Source: Sphingobium sp. AP50 (GTDB lineage: Bacteria; Pseudomonadota; Alphaproteobacteria; Sphingomonadales; Sphingomonadaceae). From it: a stretch of DNA of 64,000 bases. The notes beneath the pieces are model-generated. The model did not search any database. It saw nothing but the letters and a program-made list of their open reading frames with translations, and was not told the DNA's origin. Positions within the stretch are counted from its first letter, which is position 1. Every line of letters begins with the position of its first letter. The translations under genes and the position numbers were made by a program. Location of the stretch: contig NZ_FNYZ01000015.1 in assembly GCF_900109095.1 (NCBI RefSeq), positions 62,001-126,000 of the forward strand, in the 5' to 3' direction. This document shows positions 16,501 through 24,407 of the stretch, in pieces.

Positions 16501-17265
16501 ATGGGAAAGGAAAATCCGTCTTTGCAGGATGGTGAGACGGACAAGGAAGGCAGCGCCAAGGCGGTTCGAGGTCCGGGGCGACGGCTGCACGGCGCGATCG
16601 CGCACAAGCTGGGCATGGCGATCTTGTCGGGGCAATATCAGCCGGGCGACACGCTGTCGGGCGAAGTCGCCTTTGCCGAGGAACTGGAAGTGTCGCGCAG
16701 CGCCTATCGGGAGGCGATACAGGTGCTGACCGCCAAGGGGCTGGTGGAAAGCCGGCCCAAGGCGGGGACGCGGGTGCTGCCGCGCAATCGCTGGAACCTG
16801 CTGGACCCGGAAGTGCTGGCCTGGGCCTTTGCCGGGGAGCCGGACGTGCAGTTCGTGCGCGACCTGTTCGAGCTGCGCGCGATCGTGGAACCGGCGGCCG
16901 CGCGGCTGGCGGCGCAGCGGCGCGACAAGGACGACCTCAAGATCATGAAGGATGCGCTGGCCGCGATGCGCCGCCATACGCTGGCGACCGAGGCGGGGCG
17001 CGCGGCGGACCGCGATTTCCACAATGCGATCCTGAACGCGACCCGAAACGACGCGCTGCTGGTGCTGACCGCCAGCATCGGCGCGGCGGTCAACTGGACG
17101 ACGCAATATAAGCAGCGCGCCCGCGCCCTGCCGCGCAATCCGATCCCCGACCATGTCCGCGTCTATGATGCGATCGCGGCGGGCGATCCGGTCGCGGCGG
17201 CCGAAGCGATGGGCGTGCTGGTCGATCTGGCGCTGGAGGATACGGCCAGCGCGATGGGGGGATAG
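16501..17265 (+). CDS. GntR-family (FadR/FCD type) regulator of the arabinose locus
   Basis: Transcription factor of 254 residues. The winged helix-turn-helix (about 30-95) shows SGEVAFAEELEVSRSAYREA and the wing VESRPKAGTRV. A C-terminal all-helical FCD domain follows (LFELRAIVEPAAARLAA, RDFHNAIL), which binds sugar acids and often a metal in this family. The ATG at 16501 follows GAGAGGAG; an upstream ATG at 16469 is less likely. Divergent to the AraD1-like operon, it most likely controls the arabinan/arabinose genes through the shared CTCCGAC motif. The effector, perhaps an arabinonate intermediate, is unknown. Confidence 0.88.
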   Translation: MGKENPSLQDGETDKEGSAKAVRGPGRRLHGAIAHKLGMAILSGQYQPGDTLSGEVAFAEELEVSRSAYREAIQVLTAKGLVESRPKAGTRVLPRNRWNLLDPEVLAWAFAGEPDVQFVRDLFELRAIVEPAAARLAAQRRDKDDLKIMKDALAAMRRHTLATEAGRAADRDFHNAILNATRNDALLVLTASIGAAVNWTTQYKQRARALPRNPIPDHVRVYDAIAAGDPVAAAEAMGVLVDLALEDTASAMGG

Positions 17266-17402
17266 GGGTCAGCAGCGGTTTCTGGCTGGCGTGGCGTGCA
17301 TCTGTTCCTCGTAAATATGTCATGTGTCTTCGGCGCAAAAGGACCAAAGTAAGATACGCTGGCCTATTTTCTCGGTGCCCAATTGTGGACATCGGAAAGA
17401 TC

Positions 17403-17822
17403 ATGTCTATCTCTGCTATGGGCTTCAGTTATTGCATATCGCTTCAGGTGCGTCATCCGGATGCTGATCCAGACGATATTATTCACGAGATAGGTCTCCC
17501 AGTGCGGCGAAGCTCGAAGATGGGCGAGCCACGCTCTACGCTGCGTGGCGCACCGTTGCCGGGGCACTACGATATGACCTTTTGTGTCTTTGATCTTGGT
17601 GTTGGTGCCGATGGTGAGTTGGCTGATCACCTTCGCAGTCGGATTGCTACGCTTATTCCCAAGCGGGAGTTCTTGCATGAACTGCGGGCCACCGGAGGCT
17701 CACTCAACTTGTTCATCACATGGACAGTAGGAGAACGGGGTGAGGTGTTTGATTGCACCCTACTCTCCGATTTGGTCAGCTTGGGCATTGATCTAGGGAT
17801 CGAGCCTATTAGCGCTGATTGA
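17403..17822 (+). CDS. DUF4279-family protein, AT-richer than neighbours
   Basis: Protein of 139 residues similar in layout to DUF4279: an initial beta strand (YCISLQVRHPDADPDDI) then a repeated strand-loop pattern, with no known activity. No signal peptide or membrane segment. The gene and flanks (about 17290-17860) are visibly less GC-rich than the surrounding genes, and codon use is mixed, which suggests recent transfer. It has no operon partner. DUF4279 members are often found as lone accessory genes, some near immunity-type proteins, but I assign no function. The start at 17403 follows GGAAAG. Confidence 0.65.
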   Translation: MSISAMGFSYCISLQVRHPDADPDDIIHEIGLPVRRSSKMGEPRSTLRGAPLPGHYDMTFCVFDLGVGADGELADHLRSRIATLIPKREFLHELRATGGSLNLFITWTVGERGEVFDCTLLSDLVSLGIDLGIEPISAD

Positions 17823-17890
17823 GTGACCGCAAATTGGCTTTGCCTTTCGCAAGGCAATAGTACCTTGGCCCCAAATCCGCCATCGGGGCG

Positions 17891-18244
17891 CTATGCGGGT
17901 GATGGCGCATCCCTGTCGCCGTAGATGAAAGCCGTCAGCCCTGACCGCAGCTTCACTTCGCGGCGGACATAGTCGACCTCATAGGCGTCGGCGCTGGCGA
18001 TGTCCTGTGGGGTCAGGCGGAAGAGCAGGCCTTCGACCGCATCGGCGGGATCGTCGCTTGGCTCGACCATGGGGTGCCAGCGCGTGCCGCTCTTGGCGAT
18101 GACATCGGGATCGGTGATTTCGATCATACGCTGACGAAAGCCGGGGATCGCATCCGGCGTGCCGTCGACCGGGCGGCCGAACAGGGCGATCTGCACTTCG
18201 CGCTGGCGCAGCGTGCCATAGGAAAAGAGCAGGATGTCGGCCAT
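17891..18244 (-). CDS. Gamma-glutamylcyclotransferase-like (AIG2/GGCT) protein
   Basis: Small cytoplasmic protein of 117 residues with the YGTLR motif close to the N-terminus (LLFSYGTLRQREVQ) and a conserved acidic stretch SADAYEVDYVRREV near the C-terminus that carries the likely catalytic Glu. The fold is the GGCT-like barrel; members include cyclotransferases and uncharacterized proteins. Substrate is unknown. An alternative in-frame start at 18259 is also possible, since neither has a clear ribosome binding site. It is separated from the sugar permease by a terminator. Confidence 0.75.
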   Translation of the reverse strand: MADILLFSYGTLRQREVQIALFGRPVDGTPDAIPGFRQRMIEITDPDVIAKSGTRWHPMVEPSDDPADAVEGLLFRLTPQDIASADAYEVDYVRREVKLRSGLTAFIYGDRDAPSPA

Positions 18245-18306
18245 GGCGGAGTCTTTCATGCGCTGGGATGCTGGCGCGATAGGCCGACGGGCGGGAGGCG
18301 CAAAGC

Positions 18307-18344
18307 AAAAAGGGCCGGAGCGGCATATCCGCTCCGGCCCTTTT
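18307..18344 (-). terminator. Rho-independent terminator after the sugar permease
   Basis: Long perfect hairpin: AAAGGGCCGGAGCGG and its complement CCGCTCCGGCCCTTT with a short CATAT loop. A T-run follows on both strands. It lies 27 bases past the MFS stop codon and in front of the cyclotransferase-like gene. Confidence 0.85.
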
Positions 18345-18370
18345 CTGTCTTGGGCTATACCTTCCGCCCC

Positions 18371-19678
18371 TTATCCCGCGATCTGCTGATCGGGCAGGGC
18401 GTGGGTCGTCTTCGATCCCCACAGGGCGTAGAAGAGGACATAGAGTTCGCAGGCGGCGGTCAGCAGGAAGCTGGTCTGAAGGCCATAATGGTCCGCCAGA
18501 TAGCCCTGCACCACCACCAGCGCGCCACCGGCGATCGCCATGATCAGCAGGCCGGAGCCTTCTTCGGTCAGGGGGCCAAGCCCCTTGATGCCGAGGGTGA
18601 AGATGGTCGGGAACATGATCGAATGGAACAGGCCGACCAGGATCAGCGACCACATGGCGACGGGGCCGGTGGTGAAGACGGTGACCATCATCACGATGAA
18701 GGCGCCGATGGAGAAGGCGGCGAGGACGTGGCCCGCGTCGAACTTCTGCATGATTGCCGAACCCGCGAAGCGACCGACCATCATCCCGCCCCACAGGAAG
18801 GTCAGGTAATTGCCGGCCTGCTCATGCGTCAGATTGGCGATGGTTGGCTGGCTGACGAAGTTGATGAACAGGTTGGCGACGCCGATTTCCGCGATCAGAT
18901 AGATGAAGATCGCGGGGATGCCGAACACCAGATTACGGTGGTTCCAGAGCGAATATTTCTTGCGCTCTTCCTTGTTGTGGCGCTGCGTCGCGTTGCCCAT
19001 GGCCGGCAGCGGGAAGCGGGCGATGACGATGGCCAGCACTGCCAGAACGACCGCGACGATAACATAGGGCAGAACGACTGACTGGGCGTCGGCCAGACGT
19101 TCGGCCTGCGTCAGGACGACTTCGCCCTGCGCCGTGCCGCCCTTCGACCGGCCCAGGATCAGATAGGCGCCGAACATCGGAGCCAGCATGGTGCCCGCCG
19201 AGTTCATCGCCTGCACCAGGTTGAGGCGCGAGGAGGCGGTTTCAGGCTTGCCGACGACCGCGACATAGGGGTTTGCGGCGACCTGAAGCAGGGTGATGCC
19301 GCTGGCGATCACGAACAGCATGACCAGGGTCACGCCATAGGAGGGGATCGACGCCGCGACTGTCATGCCCAGCGCGCCGGCTGCCATGATGAGCAGGCCT
19401 GTGACCATCGACTTTTGATAGCCGACCCGTTCGATCAGCTTGGCCGAAGGGATGGACGCCACGAAATAGGCGATGAACCAGACCGATTCGATCAGGGTCG
19501 TCTGGGTGTAGCTGAGGTCGAACACGCTGCGCAGATGGGGCAGCAGCGTATTGTTGATGACGGTGATGAAGCCCCACATGAAGAAGAGGCTGGCAAGTAG
19601 CGCGAGGGCAGGGCCGTAGCGTGTGCCGGGGTTATGCGTTGCGACGGGCGCAGCGCCTGACGAGATCGGTCCTGCCAT
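18371..19678 (-). CDS. FucP-type MFS sugar:proton symporter
   Basis: Inner-membrane transporter of 435 residues with twelve hydrophobic segments. FFMWGFITVINNTLLPHL (about 32-50) and LQVAANPYVAV are signatures of the FucP/GluP family (fucose, glucose/galactose, arabinose). It would bring free L-arabinose released in the periplasm into the cytoplasm. The start at 19678 follows GGAGAAGG. It is divergent from the mutarotase-lactonase operon, and the intervening region holds a copy of the CTCCGAC motif, tying it to the same regulon. Confidence 0.87.
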   Translation of the reverse strand: MAGPISSGAAPVATHNPGTRYGPALALLASLFFMWGFITVINNTLLPHLRSVFDLSYTQTTLIESVWFIAYFVASIPSAKLIERVGYQKSMVTGLLIMAAGALGMTVAASIPSYGVTLVMLFVIASGITLLQVAANPYVAVVGKPETASSRLNLVQAMNSAGTMLAPMFGAYLILGRSKGGTAQGEVVLTQAERLADAQSVVLPYVIVAVVLAVLAIVIARFPLPAMGNATQRHNKEERKKYSLWNHRNLVFGIPAIFIYLIAEIGVANLFINFVSQPTIANLTHEQAGNYLTFLWGGMMVGRFAGSAIMQKFDAGHVLAAFSIGAFIVMMVTVFTTGPVAMWSLILVGLFHSIMFPTIFTLGIKGLGPLTEEGSGLLIMAIAGGALVVVQGYLADHYGLQTSFLLTAACELYVLFYALWGSKTTHALPDQQIAG

Positions 19679-19737
19679 TCATCCTTCTCCAGTGCAGTTC
19701 CAGTAGCATGCGACCCGATCAAGGGTTGCGCCTGCTT

Positions 19738-19754
19738 ATTTTGTCGGAGTATAT
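19738..19754. promoter_or_regulatory. Candidate operator ATTTTGTCGGAGTATAT between permease and mutarotase
   Basis: Reverse complement ATATACTCCGACAAAAT matches the motif at 16411-16423. It lies in the divergent promoter region between the MFS gene (start 19678) and the mutarotase gene (start 19804), so it can act on both. Confidence 0.55.
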
Positions 19755-19803
19755 CCCCCGTAACCGCCCGTCAATGGGCGCGCGTTTTTACGGGAGGAAG
19801 TCC

Positions 19804-20949
19804 ATGCGAAAGGTCGTCGATTTTAAAACAGCGTTGTCATGCGCCATGCTCCTGTCCTTGGCAAGCGGCACCGCCTTTGCGGCCGACGCCAGCCGTGCGC
19901 CGGCCGGCACCGCCAATGGCGCGGCGATCGAAACAATCACGCTCAGCAACGGCGCGGGCGTGTCGGCGAAGATCCTGACCTATGGCGCGACGCTCCAGTC
20001 GCTGGTCGGCCCCGGCAAGGACGGCAAGAGCGCCGACGTGCTGCTGGGCTATGACGACCTGAAGGATTATGTCGAGCATCCCAACTTCTTCGGCGTGACC
20101 GTGGGTCGCTATGCCAATCGGATCGCGGGCGGCAAGTTCAGCCTCGACGGGAACAGCTATCAGCTTCCCCTGAACGACAAGGTCAATTCGCTGCACGGCG
20201 GCGGCAAGGGCTTCGACAAGCAGGTGTGGAAGGTCGTGTCGCTCAAGAGCGGCCCCAAGGCCAGCGTCGTGCTGGGCCTGACCAGCCCGGACGGCGAGTC
20301 GGGCTATCCGGGCAAGCTGGACGTGACCGTCACCTATACGCTGGATGAAAGCGGCAATCTGGGCATCGTCTTCGACGCGAAGACCGACAAGCCGACCATC
20401 GTCAACATGACCAACCATGCGATTTTCGATCTGGGCGGTGAGGGGTCGCCCGATGGCGCGATGGGCCATTTGCTGACGATCCCGGCCAAGGCCTATACCC
20501 CGGTCGACGCCAACCTGATCCCCACCGGTGAACTGAAGCCGGTCGAAGGCGGCGTGTTCGATTTCCGCACGCCCCGCCGCATCGCCGACGGGCTGCGCGA
20601 TGGTCGTGATCCGCAGATCATCGCCGGGCGCGGCTACGATCATAATTTCGCGCTCGACAAGGGGCTGACCAAGACGCCGGAACTGGCCGCGCGGCTGGAA
20701 GATCCGGTGTCGGGCCGGGTGCTGGAAGTGCTGACGACCGAACCGGGCGTGCAATTCTATACCGGCAATTTCCTGGACGGCACCTTCATCGGCAAGCAGA
20801 GCCATGTGTACCGCATGGGCGACGGCATTGCGCTGGAGCCGCAGAAATTCCCGGATTCGCCCAATCAGCCGAGCTTCCTGTCGGCCCGCGTCGATCCCGG
20901 CAAACCCTATCATCACGAGATGATCTATCGCCTGTCGGTGGCGCGCTGA
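19804..20949 (+). CDS. Exported aldose 1-epimerase (mutarotase)
   Basis: Mutarotase of 381 residues interconverting alpha and beta anomers of aldoses. Family landmarks are GVTVGRYANRI (97-107), NSLHGGGKGFD (128-138), the catalytic His205 in MTNHAIFDL and the C-terminal ALEPQKFPDSPN. A signal peptide (1-27, TAFAAD) sends it to the periplasm, unlike the cytoplasmic GalM. A GGGAGGAAG site precedes the ATG at 19804. It overlaps the lactonase gene by one base (TGATG), so the pair is translationally coupled. Confidence 0.92.
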   Translation: MRKVVDFKTALSCAMLLSLASGTAFAADASRAPAGTANGAAIETITLSNGAGVSAKILTYGATLQSLVGPGKDGKSADVLLGYDDLKDYVEHPNFFGVTVGRYANRIAGGKFSLDGNSYQLPLNDKVNSLHGGGKGFDKQVWKVVSLKSGPKASVVLGLTSPDGESGYPGKLDVTVTYTLDESGNLGIVFDAKTDKPTIVNMTNHAIFDLGGEGSPDGAMGHLLTIPAKAYTPVDANLIPTGELKPVEGGVFDFRTPRRIADGLRDGRDPQIIAGRGYDHNFALDKGLTKTPELAARLEDPVSGRVLEVLTTEPGVQFYTGNFLDGTFIGKQSHVYRMGDGIALEPQKFPDSPNQPSFLSARVDPGKPYHHEMIYRLSVAR

Positions 20950-21806
20950 TGGCGGAGTGGCGGCTGATCGAGCGTGACGTCGCGGACACGCTGGGGGAAG
21001 GGACGCTCTGGTCGGCGCGCGGCAACGCCGTCTACTGGGTCGATATCCTGGCCCCGGCACTCAACCGGCTGTCTCTGGATAGCTGCGCGATCGAGCGTTT
21101 CGCCATGCCCGAGCCGCTGGGCTGGGTAGCGGAGCGCACGGTCGGCGGCTTCATCGGCGGCTTCCAGAGCGGCTTTGCCGAAATCAGCCTCGATCCGCTG
21201 ACCATCACGTCGTTCGGCAATCCGGAACCGCATTTCCCCGGCAACCGGATGAATGATGGCAAGGCGGATGCGCAGGGGCATATCTGGTGCGGCACGATGG
21301 ATATGAGCGAAGAGCATGATCGCGGCGCGCTCTATCGTCTGGCGCCCGATCGGAACTGGACCGTGGTGGACAGCGACTATCGCGTGCCTAACGGCCCTTG
21401 CTTCTCGCCCTGCGGCCAGTGGCTCTACCATAGCGATACCGCCAGGAAGCAGATGTACCGCTTCCGCCGCACGGAGGAAGGCGCGACCGAGCGCGAGCCG
21501 TTCATCCAGTTCGGCGAGGAGGATGGCTATCCCGACGGCATGACCGTGGATGCAGAAGGCCATATCTGGGTCGCCCATTGGGGTGGCAGCCGGATCAGCC
21601 GCTTCACGCCCGAGGGTAAGCTGGACCGCGCCATCGCCATGCCTGCGCGGCAGGTGACTAACATTACTTTCGCGGGGCCGAATCTGGACCGCATGTTCGT
21701 GAGCAGCGCGACGATCGGACTGGACGATCCGACGCCTTATGATGGCGGCTTTTTCGAGGTGGAAAGCGGCGTGCGCGGCTTGCCGACGCATCTTTACGCG
21801 GGCTGA
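20949..21806 (+). CDS. SMP-30/gluconolactonase-family sugar lactonase, likely L-arabinolactonase
   Basis: Six-bladed propeller lactonase of 285 residues. ERDVADTLGEGTLWSARGN (about 7-25) includes the metal-binding Glu; RMNDGKADAQGHIWCGTMD (101-119) and PNGPCFSPCGQ are further SMP-30 landmarks. It would open the sugar lactone produced by the 1-dehydrogenase to the aldonic acid. No signal peptide, so it acts in the cytoplasm. Coupled to the mutarotase gene and followed by a terminator at 21828. L-arabinono-lactone as substrate is inferred from context. Confidence 0.88.
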   Translation: MAEWRLIERDVADTLGEGTLWSARGNAVYWVDILAPALNRLSLDSCAIERFAMPEPLGWVAERTVGGFIGGFQSGFAEISLDPLTITSFGNPEPHFPGNRMNDGKADAQGHIWCGTMDMSEEHDRGALYRLAPDRNWTVVDSDYRVPNGPCFSPCGQWLYHSDTARKQMYRFRRTEEGATEREPFIQFGEEDGYPDGMTVDAEGHIWVAHWGGSRISRFTPEGKLDRAIAMPARQVTNITFAGPNLDRMFVSSATIGLDDPTPYDGGFFEVESGVRGLPTHLYAG

Positions 21807-21827
21807 TCTTCCTGTGGTGATGTCAGG

Positions 21828-21865
21828 GGCGCGGTTGCTACAGGGCGACCGCGCCCTTTCTTTTG
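21828..21865 (+). terminator. Rho-independent terminator after the lactonase gene
   Basis: Stem GGGCGCGGT (21828-21836) / ACCGCGCCC (21849-21857) with a 12-base loop, followed by TTTCTTTT. It is 22 bases past the lactonase stop. Confidence 0.85.
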
Positions 21866-21914
21866 TCCGGCGCATAAATGCTGTTGCACTGGACGCGCGA
21901 ATCTTCTAGATCGC

Positions 21915-22016
21915 CGGGACAACGTTGTCATACCTCTCCAAGTAAGGCGACGTTGCGATCCCGGACGGCCCACTGGCGAACTGCACGCGTCATGGTCGTC
22001 CGGGACATTTTTTGCC
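21915..22016 (+). ncRNA. Candidate small RNA ending in a Rho-independent terminator
   Basis: The convergent gap between the lactonase and the ROK kinase holds a second, unassigned terminator. Its stem is TCCCGGACG (21959-21967) / CGTCCGGGA (21997-22005), followed by CATTTTTT. Upstream is an exact 12-base palindrome GACAACGTTGTC (21918-21929) and a single-stranded-looking CCTCTCC at 21934-21940 that could pair with Shine-Dalgarno sequences. A weak TTGCAC-17-TAGATC promoter-like pair precedes it. The lactonase already has its own terminator. No homology to a known family can be claimed. Confidence 0.35.
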
Positions 22017-22041
22017 CGCCATGACGGGTCTTTCCCATTTT

Positions 22042-22989
22042 TCAGCCGGTTTCCAGTGCGTCGAGCGCCAGCGCTATCGCGCCCAGCGGCCCTGCCTGAT
22101 CGCCCAGCGCAGGCGTGCGGACGATCGTGGCGACGCTGTCGGCGGTGACGAAGGGGAGATAGCCGCCCAATTGCGTCACTAGCTTCCCGCGCACCCGGTC
22201 GAGCAGGTCGGCGCGCCCCATGCCCACGCCGCCACCGATCAGCACCTGTCGTGCGGCCGTGGTCAGCAGGATCGTGCCGACAAGCTGGGCGATATCATGC
22301 GCAACATTGTCCCAGCGGGGATCATCGGGGCTGATCCGGTCGCCGCTCGTGCCGAATCGCTTCGCCAGAGCGGGGCCGCTCACCAGCCCTTCGATACAAT
22401 CGCCATGAAAGGGGCAGGCACCGGGGAAATCATCGCCGGGCGCGCGGCGGGTCAGGATATGGCCCAGTTCCGGGTGCATCGCGCCATGCAGCGCGCGGCC
22501 ATGCAGAGCGAAACCGCCGCCAAGGCCCGTGCCGATCGTGAGGTAGCAGAGGGCATCGGAGGTGGTGCCAGCCTCCATCCCCGCGCCCCAGCGCAGTTCG
22601 GCCAGCGCCGCGCCATTGACGTCGGTATCGATCGCGGCCGGGCAGGGGAGCGCTCCGGCCAGCGCGCCATAAATGTCCGCGCCGGTCCAGCCCGGCTTGG
22701 GCGTGGGCAGCATATGGCCGAAATCCGTCGCGGCCCGATCAAGTCTTAGCGGGCCGAAGGAGGCGATGCCCAGCGCCGCGAAGGATGCCTTTGCGTGCCA
22801 TTGGGTCAGCAGGCGGGCGGCCTGACCCAGCGTTTCCGCTGGGCTGGTGGTGGGGATCATTTCGCGATCTACGATGTGCCGTCCGCGCGCGCGCAGCACG
22901 ACGACTTTGGTGCCGCCCAGTTCGACGCCGGCCAGAAGCGGGGCGTTTGCGTCAGTGGGGTGCATGTCGCTGTGATCGGGTTGGGCCAT
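22042..22989 (-). CDS. ROK-family sugar kinase (fructokinase/mannokinase type)
   Basis: Cytoplasmic ATP-dependent hexokinase of 315 residues. LLAGVELGGTKVVV near the start binds ATP phosphate, IDTDVNGAALAE holds the catalytic Asp, YLTIGTGLGGGF is the adenosine motif, and the zinc-binding CPFHGDCIEGLVSGPAL is complete. Such kinases phosphorylate fructose or mannose to the 6-phosphate. Start at 22989 (ATG) is chosen over a TTG at 23043; no strong ribosome binding site is visible. It faces the arabinose genes tail to tail and need not belong to that pathway. Confidence 0.88.
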   Translation of the reverse strand: MAQPDHSDMHPTDANAPLLAGVELGGTKVVVLRARGRHIVDREMIPTTSPAETLGQAARLLTQWHAKASFAALGIASFGPLRLDRAATDFGHMLPTPKPGWTGADIYGALAGALPCPAAIDTDVNGAALAELRWGAGMEAGTTSDALCYLTIGTGLGGGFALHGRALHGAMHPELGHILTRRAPGDDFPGACPFHGDCIEGLVSGPALAKRFGTSGDRISPDDPRWDNVAHDIAQLVGTILLTTAARQVLIGGGVGMGRADLLDRVRGKLVTQLGGYLPFVTADSVATIVRTPALGDQAGPLGAIALALDALETG

Positions 22990-23104
22990 GGTCTGGCCGT
23001 CATAGGCAAGGGGGAACGGCCATGCCAGCCTCTTGGCCGACAAGATGGTTGCGGGAAGGCCCGGGATGCGTCAGACTTGTCCCCACATGCGCAAGACCGA
23101 TCCT

Positions 23105-23380
23105 ATGAGCCTCGCCCTCGATTGCTGGAGCCTCGGCATCGAATCCTGTTCCGTCATCGGAATGCGCCTGCCCCGATTGATGACCGGCGACCCCGCCGCC
23201 ATGCTGGAGGCGCAGCGCATGGTCAGTGAAAAGGTCGAGGCGGCCGCCAGCCTGCAATGGAAGCTGATGACCGGTACGCTGGGGACGACGGCGCCCGGCG
23301 TATTGGGCGCGTCGGTGGCGCATTATCGCAAGGTGGTGCGCAGCAATCGTCGGCGTCTGGGCGGCAAGGCCGCGCGATAG
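23105..23380 (+). CDS. Small conserved-looking hypothetical protein
   Basis: Unrecognized protein of 91 residues. It has an amphipathic helical centre (AAMLEAQRMVSEKVEAAAS) and a very basic tail (YRKVVRSNRRRLGGKAAR). The helix-plus-basic-tail layout resembles phasin-like or polyhydroxyalkanoate-associated proteins, but I cannot assign it. It runs opposite to the ROK kinase. The ATG at 23105 was chosen over upstream ATGs because these lie in the kinase leader region. Confidence 0.5.
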   Translation: MSLALDCWSLGIESCSVIGMRLPRLMTGDPAAMLEAQRMVSEKVEAAASLQWKLMTGTLGTTAPGVLGASVAHYRKVVRSNRRRLGGKAAR

Positions 23381-23389
23381 AAGGCCGGG

Positions 23390-23542
23390 CTATTTCCGGC
23401 GCCAGCGCCGAACCAGCGAAAAGCCCAGAAATCCGCCCCCCACGACCGCCGCGATCGCGCCGCCGGCCGATGCCAGCGCCCAGGCGCCGGCCGCCAGCAG
23501 GCCCGTCAGAAAATCGACGATGATGAGGGTGAGGTGGATCAT
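23390..23542 (-). CDS. Small membrane protein, 50 residues
   Basis: Short reading frame that starts MIHLTLIIVDFLTGLLAAG, continues with a second Ala/Gly-rich hydrophobic stretch and ends in RRWRRK. Two short transmembrane helices with a basic cytoplasmic tail are plausible. It lies between the preceding small gene and the XpaC-like gene, which is on the same strand and ends before it begins. No ribosome binding site is clear and no family is recognized, so it is a tentative call. Confidence 0.4.
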   Translation of the reverse strand: MIHLTLIIVDFLTGLLAAGAWALASAGGAIAAVVGGGFLGFSLVRRWRRK

Positions 23543-23560
23543 AGTAGGAACAAGACGGAG

Positions 23561-24277
23561 CTACTGCCCCAGTTCCTTGGCTTCCTGATATTTTAATTCC
23601 AGAAAACGGTTCTGAGTCGCCAGCTTGTCGAGGTCGCCGCTGGCCAGAGTTTCGGTCATCCGGGCGATTTCGGCGTCGATGACGTTCAGCCCCTCCACCA
23701 GTTGCTTTTCCGGCACGCGACCATTGCGCGCCTCGCGCCGGAGCGCTTGCGGGATCGACTGATAGCCGGTGACGAGTTCGGGCAGATGATCCGACAGCAG
23801 CTTGCGGATTTCCTGCGCGGCCGGTTCCTGTTCGGTGAGCCGCTCCAGTTGCGGCGCCAGCGTTTCCAGCCGTACCCCGATGCTGTCGATCAGGGTGACG
23901 GCGGGGGCGGGCAGCGCCTTGCGCTGATTTTCCAGCCAGATTTCGGTCTTCAACGGCAGGGCGGCGATATCGGTCTGGGCCAGCGCCTCGGTCTTCACCC
24001 CGCTTTGCGTGGGGATCAGCGCGATCAGCAGCAGGGCGGCGATCATCACGCCCAGCACGATCATCACGCCGGTCGTGCCCAGCGGCAGGATGAAGCCCGC
24101 CACCGCGCTGCCCAGCAGGATCGCCAGCACCGCCCAGAAGGCATATTTGACCTTGCGCATCAGGCCCGCATTGCGCCGCTGCCGGGCGCGCGTCGACAGG
24201 CTGCGCCCGCGATCGCTGTGGCGGCGGAGAGTAGGTTCTATCCGGTCGCGAATGTAGCGATCGACATCGCTGGTCAT
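23561..24277 (-). CDS. XpaC-like membrane protein, partner of TelA
   Basis: Protein of 238 residues. A basic N-terminus (RDRIEPTLRRHSDRGRSL) is followed by two adjacent transmembrane helices (about 46-64 and 69-89) and a helical cytoplasmic domain (ALAQTDIAALPLKTEIWLENQ, KLATQNRFLELKYQEAKELG). This layout fits the XpaC family, which is regularly encoded with TelA. The function is unclear; the pair is linked to tolerance of tellurite and other stress. The start at 24277 gives a normal N-terminus. A REP-like repeat lies between it and telA. Confidence 0.7.
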   Translation of the reverse strand: MTSDVDRYIRDRIEPTLRRHSDRGRSLSTRARQRRNAGLMRKVKYAFWAVLAILLGSAVAGFILPLGTTGVMIVLGVMIAALLLIALIPTQSGVKTEALAQTDIAALPLKTEIWLENQRKALPAPAVTLIDSIGVRLETLAPQLERLTEQEPAAQEIRKLLSDHLPELVTGYQSIPQALRREARNGRVPEKQLVEGLNVIDAEIARMTETLASGDLDKLATQNRFLELKYQEAKELGQ

Positions 24278-24293
24278 GATCCCAATCCCCAAG

Positions 24294-24393
24294 TCCGTTC
24301 GGGCTGAGCGAAGTCGAAGCCTCCGCCTGAGCGGAGACGAAGGCACCTCGCTACGCTCGGCGACGCCCTTCGACTTCGCTCAGGGCGAACGGA
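24294..24393. repeat. REP-like inverted repeat between xpaC-like gene and telA
   Basis: Imperfect palindrome bounded by TCCGTTC (24294-24300) and GAACGGA (24387-24393). Both halves contain the GAGCGAAGTCGAAG / CTTCGACTTCGCTC core. Confidence 0.8.
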
Positions 24394-24407
24394 TGGTGAC
24401 ATTTTGC

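Noticed and set aside
17891..18244. Assigning the cyclotransferase-like gene to the arabinose locus
   Set aside because: It is set apart by a strong terminator and lacks the shared motif upstream.
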